Assembly (NCBI GenBank): GCA_029939995.1
Contig: JAOZRW010000011.1
Location: 1-50,998, forward strand
Origin: Acidimicrobiia bacterium
GTDB taxonomy: Bacteria; Actinomycetota; Acidimicrobiia; Spongiisociales; UBA5794
DNA length: 50,998 nt
Direction of reading: 5' to 3'
Shown: piece by piece, positions 42,872 to 50,998 of the stretch
Position numbering within the stretch: the first letter of the stretch is position 1
Layout: the number at the start of each line of letters is the position of its first letter
Notes under the pieces: model-generated
The model's database searches: none
What the model was told of the DNA's origin: nothing
What the model saw: only the letters and a program-made list of their open reading frames with translations
Translations under genes and position numbers: made by a program

Positions 42872-43497
42872 CGACGGGTCCCGTACACGAAGACACCGAT
42901 CCCCATCACGGCGGCGGCGACGTCGAACGGCAGTACGTACCGCACGAGACCGTCGGCGTCGACGATCCACTCGCCCGCCGGTCCGAACCCGATCGCGTCG
43001 AGGTACGCCCGGATCGACCAGATGCATGCGATCCCGAGCAGCGCCCCGACCGTCATCGCGACCGGACGGCCCCACGCCCGGTATCCCCCGACCACCAACG
43101 CCGCCCCGGCCCACGCGATGTCGAGCGCCGACAGCAGCTGGAGGAACTGCAGAGACGGCGGGTATCCCAGGGCCGCCGACGAGGCGAGCGTCACCAGCCC
43201 CGTCGTTCCCGTGACGAGGAACACGATCGCGACGCCGGAGGAGGCGAGCCGCAGGAACGGCGACCATGTGTGCCCGCGGAACCAGTCGGGCCCGGCGAAC
43301 GGAACGAGCCGAAGGGTCGCGACGAGACTCAGCAGGACGAGTCCTGCCAGCTGGACGATGAAGATCGTGAAGGGAGGAGGCGTCCACGACACGAGGAGAA
43401 GGGGAAGCGAAGCGACGAGCCCGACGGCGAGGAACGGGATGGTCGCGAGCACGGCACGCTCCATCGGGGCATCGGAGCCCACCGGACGTTCGGTCAC
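42838..43497 (-). CDS. Polytopic membrane protein of unknown function
   Basis: Protein of 219 residues with about six hydrophobic helices and a short basic C-terminal tail. It starts with GTG at 43497 overlapping the methyltransferase stop as GTGA, so the two are co-transcribed. I recognise no motif. A later ATG at 43464 would drop the first 11 residues. Its 3' end overlaps the DUF547 gene on the other strand. Confidence 0.72.
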   Translation of the reverse strand: MTERPVGSDAPMERAVLATIPFLAVGLVASLPLLLVSWTPPPFTIFIVQLAGLVLLSLVATLRLVPFAGPDWFRGHTWSPFLRLASSGVAIVFLVTGTTGLVTLASSAALGYPPSLQFLQLLSALDIAWAGAALVVGGYRAWGRPVAMTVGALLGIACIWSIRAYLDAIGFGPAGEWIVDADGLVRYVLPFDVAAAVMGIGVFVYGTRRQAIEQARPQS

Positions 43498-44372
43498 CGA
43501 CCCGTCGTCCGGCGGCCGGCACGCGCCGCGCCGATGCGCTTGTCGGCCAACTCGGCGTACGCCGGATCCGTCTCGTAGCCGACGTAGTGCCGGCCCGTCT
43601 GCACGGCGGCGACGGCCGTCGAGCCCGATCCGAGGAACGGATCGAGAACGAGGTCGTCTTCGAACGTGTAGAGCTCGATGAGCCGTTTCGGCAGTTCGAC
43701 GGGGAACGGTGCCGGATGTCCGACGCGGCGCGCCGACTCCGGGAGGATGTCCCACACCGACATCGTCGCTTCGAGGAAGTCCTCCTTCGAGATCGTGTCG
43801 GTCCCCGCCCGTTCCCGGCGAAACGACTCCTTCGAGGCCACGAGGACGTACTCGTGGATGTCTCGCAGCGTCGGGTTCTTCGCCGACTGCCACGAGCCCC
43901 ACGCCGTCGACCCGCCGGCTGCTTTCGCCTTCTTCCAGATGATCTCGCCGCGCAGCAGGAACCCGATCTCGGTCAGGAGGGAGCCGACGAGGTGGTTGAG
44001 GGGTAGGTAGGGCTTGCGTCCGAGGTTCGCCACGTTGACGGCGACCCGGCCGCCCGGCTCGATCACGCGATACGTCTCGGTGAAGACCCTCCGGAGAAGG
44101 TCGACGTACTCGCCGAGGTCGAGATCTTCGTCGTAGTCCTTGCCGACGTTGTAGGGCGGAGACGTGACCATGAGGGCGACGCAGTCGTCGGGGAGTTGGT
44201 CCATCGACTCCGAAGACTGGACGAACACCTTGTCGAGCACGTTGGCGGGCGCGTCGCGCACCTCGCGGGCCTTGCCCCGGTCGGGGGTGCGGGTCATCCG
44301 GCGGGCGTAGTACGCGGACGCGTCGTGGCTCTCGCGTTTGCTCGCGCCGAAACTCGCCGTGCTGGTCGCCAT
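43494..44372 (-). CDS. Orphan site-specific DNA methyltransferase
   Basis: S-adenosylmethionine-dependent DNA methyltransferase of 292 residues that modifies an amino group of cytosine or adenine. TSPPYNVGKDY (about residue 70, catalytic motif IV) comes before DPFLGSGSTAVAA (about 244, motif I), the order of beta-class enzymes. The SPPY form favours N4-cytosine, though N6-adenine is possible. No cognate restriction enzyme adjoins; neighbours are pheA upstream and a membrane protein downstream, so it may be an epigenetic regulator or a remnant. AGGAGG precedes the ATG. Confidence 0.88.
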   Translation of the reverse strand: MATSTASFGASKRESHDASAYYARRMTRTPDRGKAREVRDAPANVLDKVFVQSSESMDQLPDDCVALMVTSPPYNVGKDYDEDLDLGEYVDLLRRVFTETYRVIEPGGRVAVNVANLGRKPYLPLNHLVGSLLTEIGFLLRGEIIWKKAKAAGGSTAWGSWQSAKNPTLRDIHEYVLVASKESFRRERAGTDTISKEDFLEATMSVWDILPESARRVGHPAPFPVELPKRLIELYTFEDDLVLDPFLGSGSTAVAAVQTGRHYVGYETDPAYAELADKRIGAARAGRRTTGR

Positions 44373-44429
44373 CCGTTGCTCCTCCTGGACACAACGGTAG
44401 TTGCAGAACCCGCCGTCGACGCGGATCGA

Positions 44430-45254
44430 CTACTCGACCACCCGCACGTAGCTACCGAGAACGCGAAGGTCGGCACAGGTTGCCGGCGGAGGATCGATGA
44501 TGGCCGCCAGGCCGTCCGGCCCCGGGGCATGGACCAGATCGACGAAGAACCGATACGACCAGGCCTCGTTCGCCGGGCGTGATTCGATCCTCGTGAGGTT
44601 GGCTCCCCGGAGGCCGAGCTCGGCGAGAACCAGAGCGAGCGCACCCGGTGTGTGCGACGTCGTGAACAGCATCGTCGTCTTGTCGTCGTCGGGATCCACC
44701 TGCGGCGCCCCCGGTGCGAGGACGACGAATCGGGTGGTGTTGTGCGCCCGATCCATGACGTTGCGTTGCAGGATCTCGAGCCCGTAGATCTCGGCCGCCC
44801 CGGGCGGGGCGAGCGCCGCGATCGATGGGTCTGCGAGCTCCCCGACCTCTCGTACGGCGCCGGCCGTGTCGCGACGGGCGACCGGCTCGACCCCCAGGTC
44901 GAGGAGGTGCCGTTCGGCCTGGGACAGGGCTTCGGGGTGCGAACGCACCTCCCGCACGCCGGCGAGCGTGGCGCCGGGCACGCCGAGGATCGCGTGACGG
45001 ACTTCGACGAGATGCTCGGCGACGATCGCGAACGGCTGTCGCCCTCCCCCACCCGGCAGACGGTCGAGAACGGGCAGGACCGAACCGGTCGTGGAGTTCT
45101 CGACGGGAACGACGAGACGGTCGACGTCTCCGTCCTCGAGCGCGGTGAACGCCGCGGCGAACCCGACCATGCCGACGGCGTCGCACTCGGGGAACAGTTC
45201 ACCGACGGCCCGGTGGCTGTAGGAGCCCGGCTCTCCCTGATATCCGATTCGCAT
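44430..45254 (-). CDS. pheA: Prephenate dehydratase
   Basis: Converts prephenate to phenylpyruvate in phenylalanine synthesis. The 274-residue monofunctional enzyme has the dehydratase blocks YQGEPGSYSHRAV, PVENSTTGSV and NTTRFVVLAP (the TRF motif with catalytic Thr), followed by an ACT regulatory domain (about 195-270) with the ESRP motif (IESRPANEAWSYRFFVD) that binds phenylalanine. There is no fused chorismate mutase. The ATG at 45254 has TATCGT seven bases upstream and no Shine-Dalgarno. Confidence 0.93.
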   Translation of the reverse strand: MRIGYQGEPGSYSHRAVGELFPECDAVGMVGFAAAFTALEDGDVDRLVVPVENSTTGSVLPVLDRLPGGGGRQPFAIVAEHLVEVRHAILGVPGATLAGVREVRSHPEALSQAERHLLDLGVEPVARRDTAGAVREVGELADPSIAALAPPGAAEIYGLEILQRNVMDRAHNTTRFVVLAPGAPQVDPDDDKTTMLFTTSHTPGALALVLAELGLRGANLTRIESRPANEAWSYRFFVDLVHAPGPDGLAAIIDPPPATCADLRVLGSYVRVVE

Positions 45255-45401
45255 GGTCGAGACGATAGGCCGCTGCGATCGTCATCGGGCATCCGAACCA
45301 CTTCCCCGGATCGTCGAACGACGGGCGCACGGCCACCGGAACAACGCGCGGGCCCGGGATATCATGAAGCGGTCGGCACCACCGATCGAAAGACCACGAC
45401 C

Positions 45402-46943
45402 TTGACTCTCCCCTCGTCACACGACTCCGAAATCTGCGTGCTCTGTCGCCGGAACCGGAGCGCGGGCACGGCCCTTCACGAACGCCCCTCGTGGGTGGCC
45501 GACGCCGTGTTCTATCAGATCTTCCCGGACCGGTTCGCGATGAGCGATCTGACCCAGAAGCCCGTCAACCTGGAGCCCTGGGACTCTCCTCCCACGTATC
45601 ACGGCTACAAGGGTGGGGACCTCCTCGGGGTCGTCGACCGTCTCGATTGGTTGAGCGATCTCGGCATCAACGCCATCTACTTCAACCCGGTCTTCCAGTC
45701 GGCGTCCAATCACCGGTACCACACGCACGACTACTTCCGCATCGACCCGATCCTGGGAACCGACGAGGACTTCGATACGCTCATCGCAGCCTGTCACGAT
45801 CGGGGGATCCGGGTGGTGCTCGACGGCGTCTTCAACCACTCGAGCCGCGGCTTCTTCCGTTTCCACGACGTGCTCGAGAACGGCGAGCAGTCCCCGTACG
45901 TCGGGTGGTTCCACATCAACGGATTCCCTCTCAACCCGTACGACCTCGACGAACCGGCCAACTACGAGGCCTGGTGGGGAATGCGGGCCCTCCCGAAGTT
46001 CAACACCGACAACGCCGAGGCCCGCGAGTTCCTCATGCAGGTCGGTGAACATTGGGCGCAGCGGGGCATCGACGGCTGGCGCCTCGACGTCCCCGAAGAG
46101 ATCCAGACGCCCGGCTTCTGGGAGGAGTTCCGGGAGCGCACGCGGGCCGTCAACCCCGACCTCTACATCGTCGGCGAGATCTGGGGCGACGCGGCGGGCT
46201 ACGTCGACGACGGCACACGGTTCGATGGAACGATGAACTACCCGTTCACGACGGCGACGATCGCGTACACGGTCGGGGACCGCGTCGACACGTCGACGAT
46301 GATGGACAACCCGTTCTACAACATCGCCCCCGGCCTGGACGCCTCCGGTTACCGCGACCGGATCCACTGGCTTCTCGACCACTACCCGGACCCGGTGACG
46401 CTCGCGAACCTCAACCTGCTCGACTCGCACGACACAGCGAGGATCCTCACGATCGCCTCGGGTGACGAGGACTCGGTCGTTCTGGCACTCGTGCTGCTGC
46501 TGACGTTCCCGGGGGCGCCCAGCGTCTACTACGGCACCGAGATCGGCCTCGAGGGAGGGAAGGACCCGGACTCCCGACGCTCGTTCCCGTGGGGCCACGA
46601 GGATCATTGGAACCGGCATCTGCTCGGCGTGTCGAAGGACCTCATCGCGCTTCGACATCGACACCCGGCTCTCCGGTCATCCGACTACCGGATCCTGTGG
46701 CCACCCGACGGGGCCGACGAGTCGATGACCTACGTGTTCACCCGTGCCGCGGGAGACGAGCGCATCCTCGTTGCGGTCAACGCGGGGCGGGATCGCGAGA
46801 CCGTCTCGCTGTCCCACAACCGGATCCGGTTCGGCGAGGCGACCCTGATCTGGGGGAACGGCGAACTGACCGCAGGAGAGAATCAAACGAGCATCTCGAT
46901 CGCCCCGAGATCGGCCGCCATCTGGAACCTGGGCGAGGCCTAG
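45402..46943 (+). CDS. GH13 alpha-glucan hydrolase (maltodextrin glucosidase/neopullulanase-like)
   Basis: Cytoplasmic glycoside hydrolase of about 513 residues. It starts close to the barrel with WVADAVFYQIFPDRFA and shows region I DGVFNHSS, region II GWRLDVPEE (nucleophile Asp), region III GEIWGD (acid/base Glu) and region IV LLDSHDTAR. The FYQIFPDRF opening resembles MalZ and cyclomaltodextrinases, but there is no N-terminal CBM34-like domain. The start is uncertain: TTG at 45402, GTG at 45438 or GTG at 45495; ATG at 45364 is out of frame. A weak GAAAG favours 45402. It would degrade maltodextrins, perhaps released from GlgB-made glycogen. Confidence 0.87.
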   Translation: MTLPSSHDSEICVLCRRNRSAGTALHERPSWVADAVFYQIFPDRFAMSDLTQKPVNLEPWDSPPTYHGYKGGDLLGVVDRLDWLSDLGINAIYFNPVFQSASNHRYHTHDYFRIDPILGTDEDFDTLIAACHDRGIRVVLDGVFNHSSRGFFRFHDVLENGEQSPYVGWFHINGFPLNPYDLDEPANYEAWWGMRALPKFNTDNAEAREFLMQVGEHWAQRGIDGWRLDVPEEIQTPGFWEEFRERTRAVNPDLYIVGEIWGDAAGYVDDGTRFDGTMNYPFTTATIAYTVGDRVDTSTMMDNPFYNIAPGLDASGYRDRIHWLLDHYPDPVTLANLNLLDSHDTARILTIASGDEDSVVLALVLLLTFPGAPSVYYGTEIGLEGGKDPDSRRSFPWGHEDHWNRHLLGVSKDLIALRHRHPALRSSDYRILWPPDGADESMTYVFTRAAGDERILVAVNAGRDRETVSLSHNRIRFGEATLIWGNGELTAGENQTSISIAPRSAAIWNLGEA

Positions 46944-46953
46944 CCGTATCGCC

Positions 46954-47475
46954 ATGGATCTCGCACGCCTCACAGAAGAGCGAGTCGAACGTGACCGCTT
47001 CATGGCGGAGCACTATGCGTCCCCGATCCCCGAGGAGCACCGTTCCGGCTTCCGGGGACTCGCCTACTTCCCGCCGGATCCGCGCTGGGTGATTCCGGGC
47101 CGGTTCGAGGCGACTGCTCCTCGCAAGGTGGCGATACCGTCGACGACCGGTTCCGCGAGCGACTACACGATGGTCGGTGTCGTCGTGCTCGACATGGGCG
47201 ATACGGCCTACACGCTGACGGTGCTCGATGACGGCGACGGCGGGATGTTCATCCCCTTCCGGGACGGCACCGCCGGGACGGAGACCTACGGAGGGGGCCG
47301 GTACGCCGGTATCGAGCCGTCCTCCGACGGGGTGGTCACGGTGGATTTCAACCGGGCTCAGAACCCGTACTGCGTCTACGACGAGGAGTTCGTCTGCCCG
47401 CTCCCCCCGCCGGGCAACTGGATCGCCGAGCCGATACGTGCCGGGGAGAAGATGTACGAACCCGTCGATCTCTGA
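46954..47475 (+). CDS. DUF1684 family protein
   Basis: Cytoplasmic protein of 173 residues with the DUF1684 signature: FRGLAYFPPDPRW near the N-terminus, FIPFRDGTAGTETYGGGRY in pieces such as RDGTAGTETYGGGRY, and the highly conserved C-terminal VDFNRAQNPYCVYDEEFVCP followed by LPPPGNW. The function of the family is not known to me. It begins ten bases after the GH13 stop on the same strand, so both may share a transcript. Confidence 0.9.
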   Translation: MDLARLTEERVERDRFMAEHYASPIPEEHRSGFRGLAYFPPDPRWVIPGRFEATAPRKVAIPSTTGSASDYTMVGVVVLDMGDTAYTLTVLDDGDGGMFIPFRDGTAGTETYGGGRYAGIEPSSDGVVTVDFNRAQNPYCVYDEEFVCPLPPPGNWIAEPIRAGEKMYEPVDL

Positions 47476-47528
47476 GGTTCACATCCGGATCAGGAGCGGC
47501 CTCCGCTTGATGGGTAACCGGAGTCCGC

Positions 47529-47545
47529 GGCTCCGATCGAACCCG
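47529..47545. terminator. Weak hairpin between convergent genes
   Basis: CGGAG and CTCCG around the loop TCCGCGG form a five-base stem in the 82-base gap between the DUF1684 and PIN genes. There is no T-run; a bidirectional terminator is only possible. I examined it as a tRNA fragment and found no cloverleaf. Confidence 0.2.
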
Positions 47546-47557
47546 ACACCCCGGCTA

Positions 47558-47983
47558 TCACGCCCTGCAGATCACTTCAAGGCCGGGCAAGCCACGGAAC
47601 CCCTTGTCGTGGGTAACGATGGGCACACCGGCCAGTCGTGCCGTCGCAGCGATCCAGAGGTCGGCGGCGTGACGGCGGTCATGGAATCCGTGGCCCCTCT
47701 TGTGACATTCGCTTCTCAGCTCCGCCCACTCCCGTACGAGTTCGTCCGACGGCGGAACGGTTACGGCCATCTTGAGACGCCGATCGAGAGCTTCCCTCCT
47801 CGATGGCCCCCAGTTGTCTCTGGCTGCCCCGTATCGCATCTCCGCGGCTGTCTGGAACGAGATGACGAGTTTCTTGCCGTCCAAGTCGGGCGCGTAGAGT
47901 TCGATGAGGCCGCTCGATGAAGCCTTCAGCGCGGCCGAGAACACGTTGGTATCGACGACAACGACGTCGGCCCCCGGGCTCAA
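47558..47983 (-). CDS. PIN-domain ribonuclease (VapC-like toxin)
   Basis: Probable Mg-dependent RNase of 141 residues with the PIN fold. The acidic residues are Asp in VVVVDTNVFSAAL near the N-terminus, a Glu in FQTAAEMRYGA, Asp in DLWIAATARLAG and the final THDKGF. The only good start is TTG at 47983, overlapping the stop of the upstream gene as TTGA. Most VapC toxins follow a small AbrB- or RHH-type antitoxin; here the upstream partner is a 312-codon unrecognised gene. Whether that acts as antitoxin is unknown. Confidence 0.85.
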   Translation of the reverse strand: MSPGADVVVVDTNVFSAALKASSSGLIELYAPDLDGKKLVISFQTAAEMRYGAARDNWGPSRREALDRRLKMAVTVPPSDELVREWAELRSECHKRGHGFHDRRHAADLWIAATARLAGVPIVTHDKGFRGLPGLEVICRA

Positions 47984-48918
47984 TCGTTCACCGCCCGCCA
48001 GAACGTGTCGAACTCGTCGCCGTCGAGTCCGGGAATCGCGAGATCGTGGATCGATTCGATCGGATCGACCTGAGCAAGCGCCTCCTCGAGGTCCCATGTG
48101 TAGTACTCCGCCGCGTGAGGCGGAGCAACCCGCTCGATCGATCGTGCGGAGAGATGCTCTTCTCCACCTCCACCCGTGTCCGCCCGAGCGGCAGTCACCC
48201 GAACGACGTCGCCGAGGAGCGACCGCGCCAGGGCCTGCGCATCCATCCCTTCGCCCAGCGAGACGTAGCGCACCGTTCCCAGTTCATCTCGAATGCGGTA
48301 CTGGTGCTTGTCCAGATTCGCTTCGTACAGGGTTCCGACGATCTCAACGGTGGCTTCGACTTCTCGCGGTGAAGTCGGTGCCTGCTCTGGAGCCTGCAAG
48401 AGGCGCGGCTTGAGGGTTGCTTTCGTCGCCGTGTCGCCCGACTTCGACTCGATCCACACGCTCTCATGGCTGCCGACCGCCCTGACGAACGCGCCGAGGG
48501 ACTTCGTAGCCGGTCCTCCGATCTCCGGTAGAGGGTCTTCACCGCGGGACAGGGCGTCGACGGATTGCACGAACAACTCGATCGCCTGTACCCCGGCGTC
48601 GGCTTCACCGAACTCGATCGGGAACTGCTCCATGTCGTGCGGCGCTTCGATCTCCAGCACGGCGCTCCCCTTGGCGATGCCCACGGCCTCGAGCGCCGAC
48701 ACCTTCTTCAGATACTCGGGTGGGCGACCCGGCCCCGATCGACCGTTCAGCGTACGCGCGATCTGGCTGACCGCTTCCTGAACGGTCTTGGCGATGCCGG
48801 CGAGTTCCGTCAGGGGAATCGCCCCATCTCGTTCGACGTCCATGCGGATCGTCAGCGATGCTCGTGGTGCTTTCGAGAAGGCGGTCCTCCAGGTCGGCGT
48901 GTCGGCAAGACTACTCAT
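47980..48918 (-). CDS. Unrecognised protein coupled to the PIN toxin
   Basis: Protein of 312 residues that I do not recognise. The N-terminal third has an ELAGIAKTVQEAVSQIARTL helix and a KKVSALEAVGIAKGSAVLEI block. A Glu/Ala-rich helical middle follows. The region at about 195-255 (VEIVGTLYEANLDKHQYRIR, RYVSLGEGMDAQALARSLL, GDVVRVTAARA) looks like a small beta-barrel/OB-type domain. The last 50 residues are acidic and aromatic (YYTWDLEEALAQ). No signal or membrane helix. The stop overlaps the PIN gene start, so translation is coupled, as typical for toxin-antitoxin pairs, but the size is far above normal antitoxins. Confidence 0.75.
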   Translation of the reverse strand: MSSLADTPTWRTAFSKAPRASLTIRMDVERDGAIPLTELAGIAKTVQEAVSQIARTLNGRSGPGRPPEYLKKVSALEAVGIAKGSAVLEIEAPHDMEQFPIEFGEADAGVQAIELFVQSVDALSRGEDPLPEIGGPATKSLGAFVRAVGSHESVWIESKSGDTATKATLKPRLLQAPEQAPTSPREVEATVEIVGTLYEANLDKHQYRIRDELGTVRYVSLGEGMDAQALARSLLGDVVRVTAARADTGGGGEEHLSARSIERVAPPHAAEYYTWDLEEALAQVDPIESIHDLAIPGLDGDEFDTFWRAVND

Positions 48919-49025
48919 CGGGACAATGTCCCATCCGCCTGTGACGGTTTCCAGTGTTCTGTCCGCGAACGCTCGGACCGTTCAGCACACCCGTCGGGAC
49001 CGCCGGGTGCCAACGGTCCGGCTAC

Positions 49026-49175
49026 TCATCCGCTGCGACTCGCGTCGCGTCGCTGCGCCCGCACCCACTCCGCAACACCGGCATCCCACTCGTGACCTTC
49101 GTCGGAAAGGACTCCGAGCCCTGCTTCGATGTCATCCCATCGGCGTTCGTCGTCGAGTTCAATCTCCCGTCTCAT
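49026..49175 (-). CDS. Possible 49-residue acidic small protein
   Basis: Short ORF starting MRREIELDDERRWDDIE, rich in Glu/Asp/Arg and Trp, with coding-like GC at third positions. It lies 107 bases upstream of the 312-codon gene on the same strand. Antitoxin-like in size, but no family match is visible; the RBS (GGTTGAG) is weak. The frame is open further upstream to 49352, but that part looks non-coding. Confidence 0.4.
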   Translation of the reverse strand: MRREIELDDERRWDDIEAGLGVLSDEGHEWDAGVAEWVRAQRRDASRSG

Positions 49176-49292
49176 GGGGCTCAACCTATCACAGGCACCA
49201 CCCTGCACTCGGGCCCGCGCCGTGATCATGAGTGGGGTTCCCCGTTCGTCGGCTCGTGGTGGAGTCTGCGTGCGTCGGCTTCCGTCATCGCT

Positions 49293-49328
49293 ACTCTGGC
49301 CCGGCGCCGGTTCCATCAACGGGGAGGA
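49293..49328 (+). promoter_or_regulatory. Promoter-like and ribosome-binding elements before hsdM
   Basis: TACTCT (about 49293-49298) could be a -10 element of a short leader. GGGGAGGA (49321-49328) is a strong Shine-Dalgarno and decides the TTG start at 49333. I see nothing else of note in the 157-base gap to the small ORF on the other strand. Confidence 0.4.
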
Positions 49329-49332
49329 TCTC

Positions 49333-50998
49333 TTGGCCGGATCGGTTGACAACCACGGGTCGTTCGTCTGGTCGATCGCCGAGTTGCTGCGCGGTGACTA
49401 CAAGCAGTCCGAGTACCAGAAGGTGATCCTGCCGCTGGTCGTGATCCGGCGTCTCGACGCCGTGTTGGAACCGACCAAGGACGCGGTTCTCGCTGAGTAC
49501 GAGAAGTTCCGGGACAAGGTCGACAACGTCGAGCCGATCCTCGAGCGAGTCTCCGGTGAGCAGTTCTACAACGTCTCCCCGTTGACGTTCCGCAGGTTGC
49601 TCGACGACCCGGGGATGATCGCCGACAACTTCCGTGCTTACATCGCCGGCTTTTCCAAGTCGGCCCATGACGTCATCGATCACTTCGAGTTCGACACGCA
49701 GATCGCCCGCCTCGACAAGGCCAACCTGCTGTACAAGGTGATCGGGAAGTTCGCCGACCTCGATCTGCACCCGGACCGGGTGTCGAACGAGGAGATGGGG
49801 TATCTCTACGAGGAGTTGATCCGGAAGTTCGCCGAGTTGTCGAACGAGACGGCCGGGGAGCACTTCACACCCCGTGAGGTCATCGAGTTGATGGTGAACC
49901 TCCTGTTCATCGAGGACGACGACCTGCTCGCCAAGCCCGGCATCGTTCGCACCGTCTACGACCCGGCGGCGGGCACCGGTGGGATGCTGGCCACGGCGGA
50001 GAAGCACCTGCGGTCGATGAACCCGAACGCCACGCTCGAAGTGTTCGGACAGGAGTTGAACTCGGAGACCTACGCCGTGTGTCGTTCGGACATGATGTTG
50101 AAGGGGCAGAACGCCGACAACATCGCCTTCGGCAACTCGTTCACCGAGGATGCCTTTCCCTCCAAGAAGTTCGACTACATGCTGGCCAACCCTCCGTTCG
50201 GCGTCGATTGGGGCAAGTACCAGAAGCCGATCGTCGACGAGCACAAGGAGAAGGGGTTCGACGGACGGTTCGGCGCCGGCCTGCCCCGCAAGTCGGACGG
50301 GGCGATGCTGTTCCTCCAGCAGATGGTCTCGAAGATGAAGAGGCCGGAGGATGGGGGCAGCAGGATCGCCATCGTGTTCAACGGTTCGCCGCTGTTCACC
50401 GGATCGGCGGGCGGGGGCGAGTCCGAGATCCGACGCTGGATCATCGAACAGGACTGGCTCGAAGCCATCGTGGCCCTCCCCGAGCAGATGTTCTACAACA
50501 CCGGCATCGCCACCTACTTCTGGATCGTCACGAACCGCAAGGCCGCCCATCGCAAGGGCAAGGTGCAGTTGGTCGATGCCCGCGAGATGTGGAAACCGAT
50601 GCGCAAGTCCCTCGGTGACAAGCGCCGGTACATGACCGTCGACCAGATCGCCGAGATCACCCGCTGGTACGGATCGTTCACCGAGTCCGACACGGTGAAG
50701 ATCTTCGACAACTCCCACTTCGGATACCAGCGCATCACGGTCGAGCGTCCGATGCGCCGGGTCTTCATCATCGACGAAGAGACCCTCCAGCGCCTCGAAG
50801 CGTCGAAAGCCTTCGCCAAACTGGGCAAGGACAAGAAGGATGAGGATCCCGGTACCGGAGGGCAGCGGCAGGAAGCGATCAGGGCCGCCTTCCGCGACAC
50901 CATGATCTGGACGAAGCCGATGGACTACGACAGGGTCTGGCGAGAGTTCACCGAGAGCCTCTCCCGCCACGGCCTCAAGGCCGATGCGACGCTGAACA
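49333..50998 (+). CDS. hsdM: Type I restriction-modification methylase subunit HsdM (3' end beyond window)
   Basis: DNA N6-adenine methyltransferase subunit of a type I system; the reading frame is open to the window edge (555 codons seen). The N-terminal helical domain begins SFVWSIAELLRGDYKQSEYQKVILPLVVIRRL in pieces such as YKQSEYQKVILPL. A target segment ETAGEHFTPREVIELM precedes motif I YDPAAGTGGML (about residue 210) and catalytic motif IV LANPPFGVDWGKY (about 286). The start is TTG at 49333, with GGGGAGGA six bases upstream. The specificity (HsdS) and restriction (HsdR) genes are expected to the right. A long frame on the other strand here is a shadow. Confidence 0.92.
   Translation, partial: MAGSVDNHGSFVWSIAELLRGDYKQSEYQKVILPLVVIRRLDAVLEPTKDAVLAEYEKFRDKVDNVEPILERVSGEQFYNVSPLTFRRLLDDPGMIADNFRAYIAGFSKSAHDVIDHFEFDTQIARLDKANLLYKVIGKFADLDLHPDRVSNEEMGYLYEELIRKFAELSNETAGEHFTPREVIELMVNLLFIEDDDLLAKPGIVRTVYDPAAGTGGMLATAEKHLRSMNPNATLEVFGQELNSETYAVCRSDMMLKGQNADNIAFGNSFTEDAFPSKKFDYMLANPPFGVDWGKYQKPIVDEHKEKGFDGRFGAGLPRKSDGAMLFLQQMVSKMKRPEDGGSRIAIVFNGSPLFTGSAGGGESEIRRWIIEQDWLEAIVALPEQMFYNTGIATYFWIVTNRKAAHRKGKVQLVDAREMWKPMRKSLGDKRRYMTVDQIAEITRWYGSFTESDTVKIFDNSHFGYQRITVERPMRRVFIIDEETLQRLEASKAFAKLGKDKKDEDPGTGGQRQEAIRAAFRDTMIWTKPMDYDRVWREFTESLSRHGLKADATLN

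Noticed and set aside
45364-45366. ATG as start of the GH13 gene
   Set aside because: It is out of frame with the enzyme and meets a stop after 13 codons.
47490-47560. Possible tRNA-like segment with hairpins
   Set aside because: No anticodon arm or acceptor pairing could be arranged; only a short five-base stem remains.
49291-50970. Long open frame on the minus strand across the right end
   Set aside because: The plus-strand frame encodes clear HsdM motifs; the minus frame is Val/Leu/Asp/Glu-rich shadow sequence with no recognisable domain.

Overview
The window is GC-rich, gene-dense chromosomal DNA from an actinobacterium (Actinomycetota). The evidence is a WhiB-type Fe-S regulator, a bacterial proteasome activator (Bpa/PafE) next to a PAC2-family gene, a DevR/DevS-like two-component pair, a HAIR-like (HspR-type) operator on an hsp20 gene, and many starts with a TANNNT hexamer 6-8 bases upstream and no Shine-Dalgarno (leaderless style). 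The Thr-rich linkers and gene mix would fit an uncultured lineage such as Acidimicrobiia, but that is a guess. I saw no rRNA, tRNA, CRISPR array or transposase.

Layout. 1-4.7 kb, minus strand: a four-gene respiratory operon (TAT-exported molybdopterin oxidoreductase, four-cluster ferredoxin, cytochrome b, double-rhodanese lipoprotein). A DosR-like palindrome separates it from a divergent class V aminotransferase (4.9 kb). 6.6-14.9 kb: alpha/beta hydrolase, an Mrr-like/zinc-ribbon protein, PlsC-like acyltransferase, glgB, tnaA, a hypothetical protein, a CPBP protease, and a zinc-ribbon membrane protein bracketed by inverted 56-bp repeats. 15-18.7 kb: a heterodimeric ABC exporter preceded by a 21-codon leader ORF and an intrinsic terminator (an attenuator-like arrangement). 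18.8-26 kb: FKBP lipoprotein, a small protein, DmdC-like acyl-CoA dehydrogenase, HAD phosphatase, DEAD-box helicase, cyclophilin, VanW protein. 26-30.4 kb: PPK2, WhiB, CBS-BON protein, DevR-like regulator and divergent DevS-like kinase, FHA protein. 30.5-34.5 kb: PAC2 and Bpa genes, and a penicillin-acylase-family enzyme. 34.5-40.6 kb: an ABC transporter with a NEW3-type exported protein, HtrA-like protease, Hsp20, a CaCA antiporter. 40.7-47.5 kb: NhaA, DUF547 protein, a membrane protein, an orphan DNA methyltransferase, pheA, a GH13 enzyme, DUF1684 protein. 47.5-51 kb: a PIN-domain (VapC-like) gene overlapping an unrecognised 312-codon gene, a possible 49-codon gene, and a type I restriction methylase (HsdM) cut by the window edge.

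Two themes connect the genes. The first is low-oxygen or stress physiology: DevR/DevS-like pair, CBS protein, WhiB, PPK2, Hsp20, and the anaerobic-type molybdoenzyme with a DosR-like box. The second is protein quality control: Bpa, PAC2, HtrA, Hsp20, FKBP, cyclophilin. The items most worth a second look are the leader-ORF/terminator ahead of the asymmetric ABC exporter, the 56-bp inverted repeats around one gene, the PAC2-Bpa operon, and the unconventional partner of the PIN toxin.
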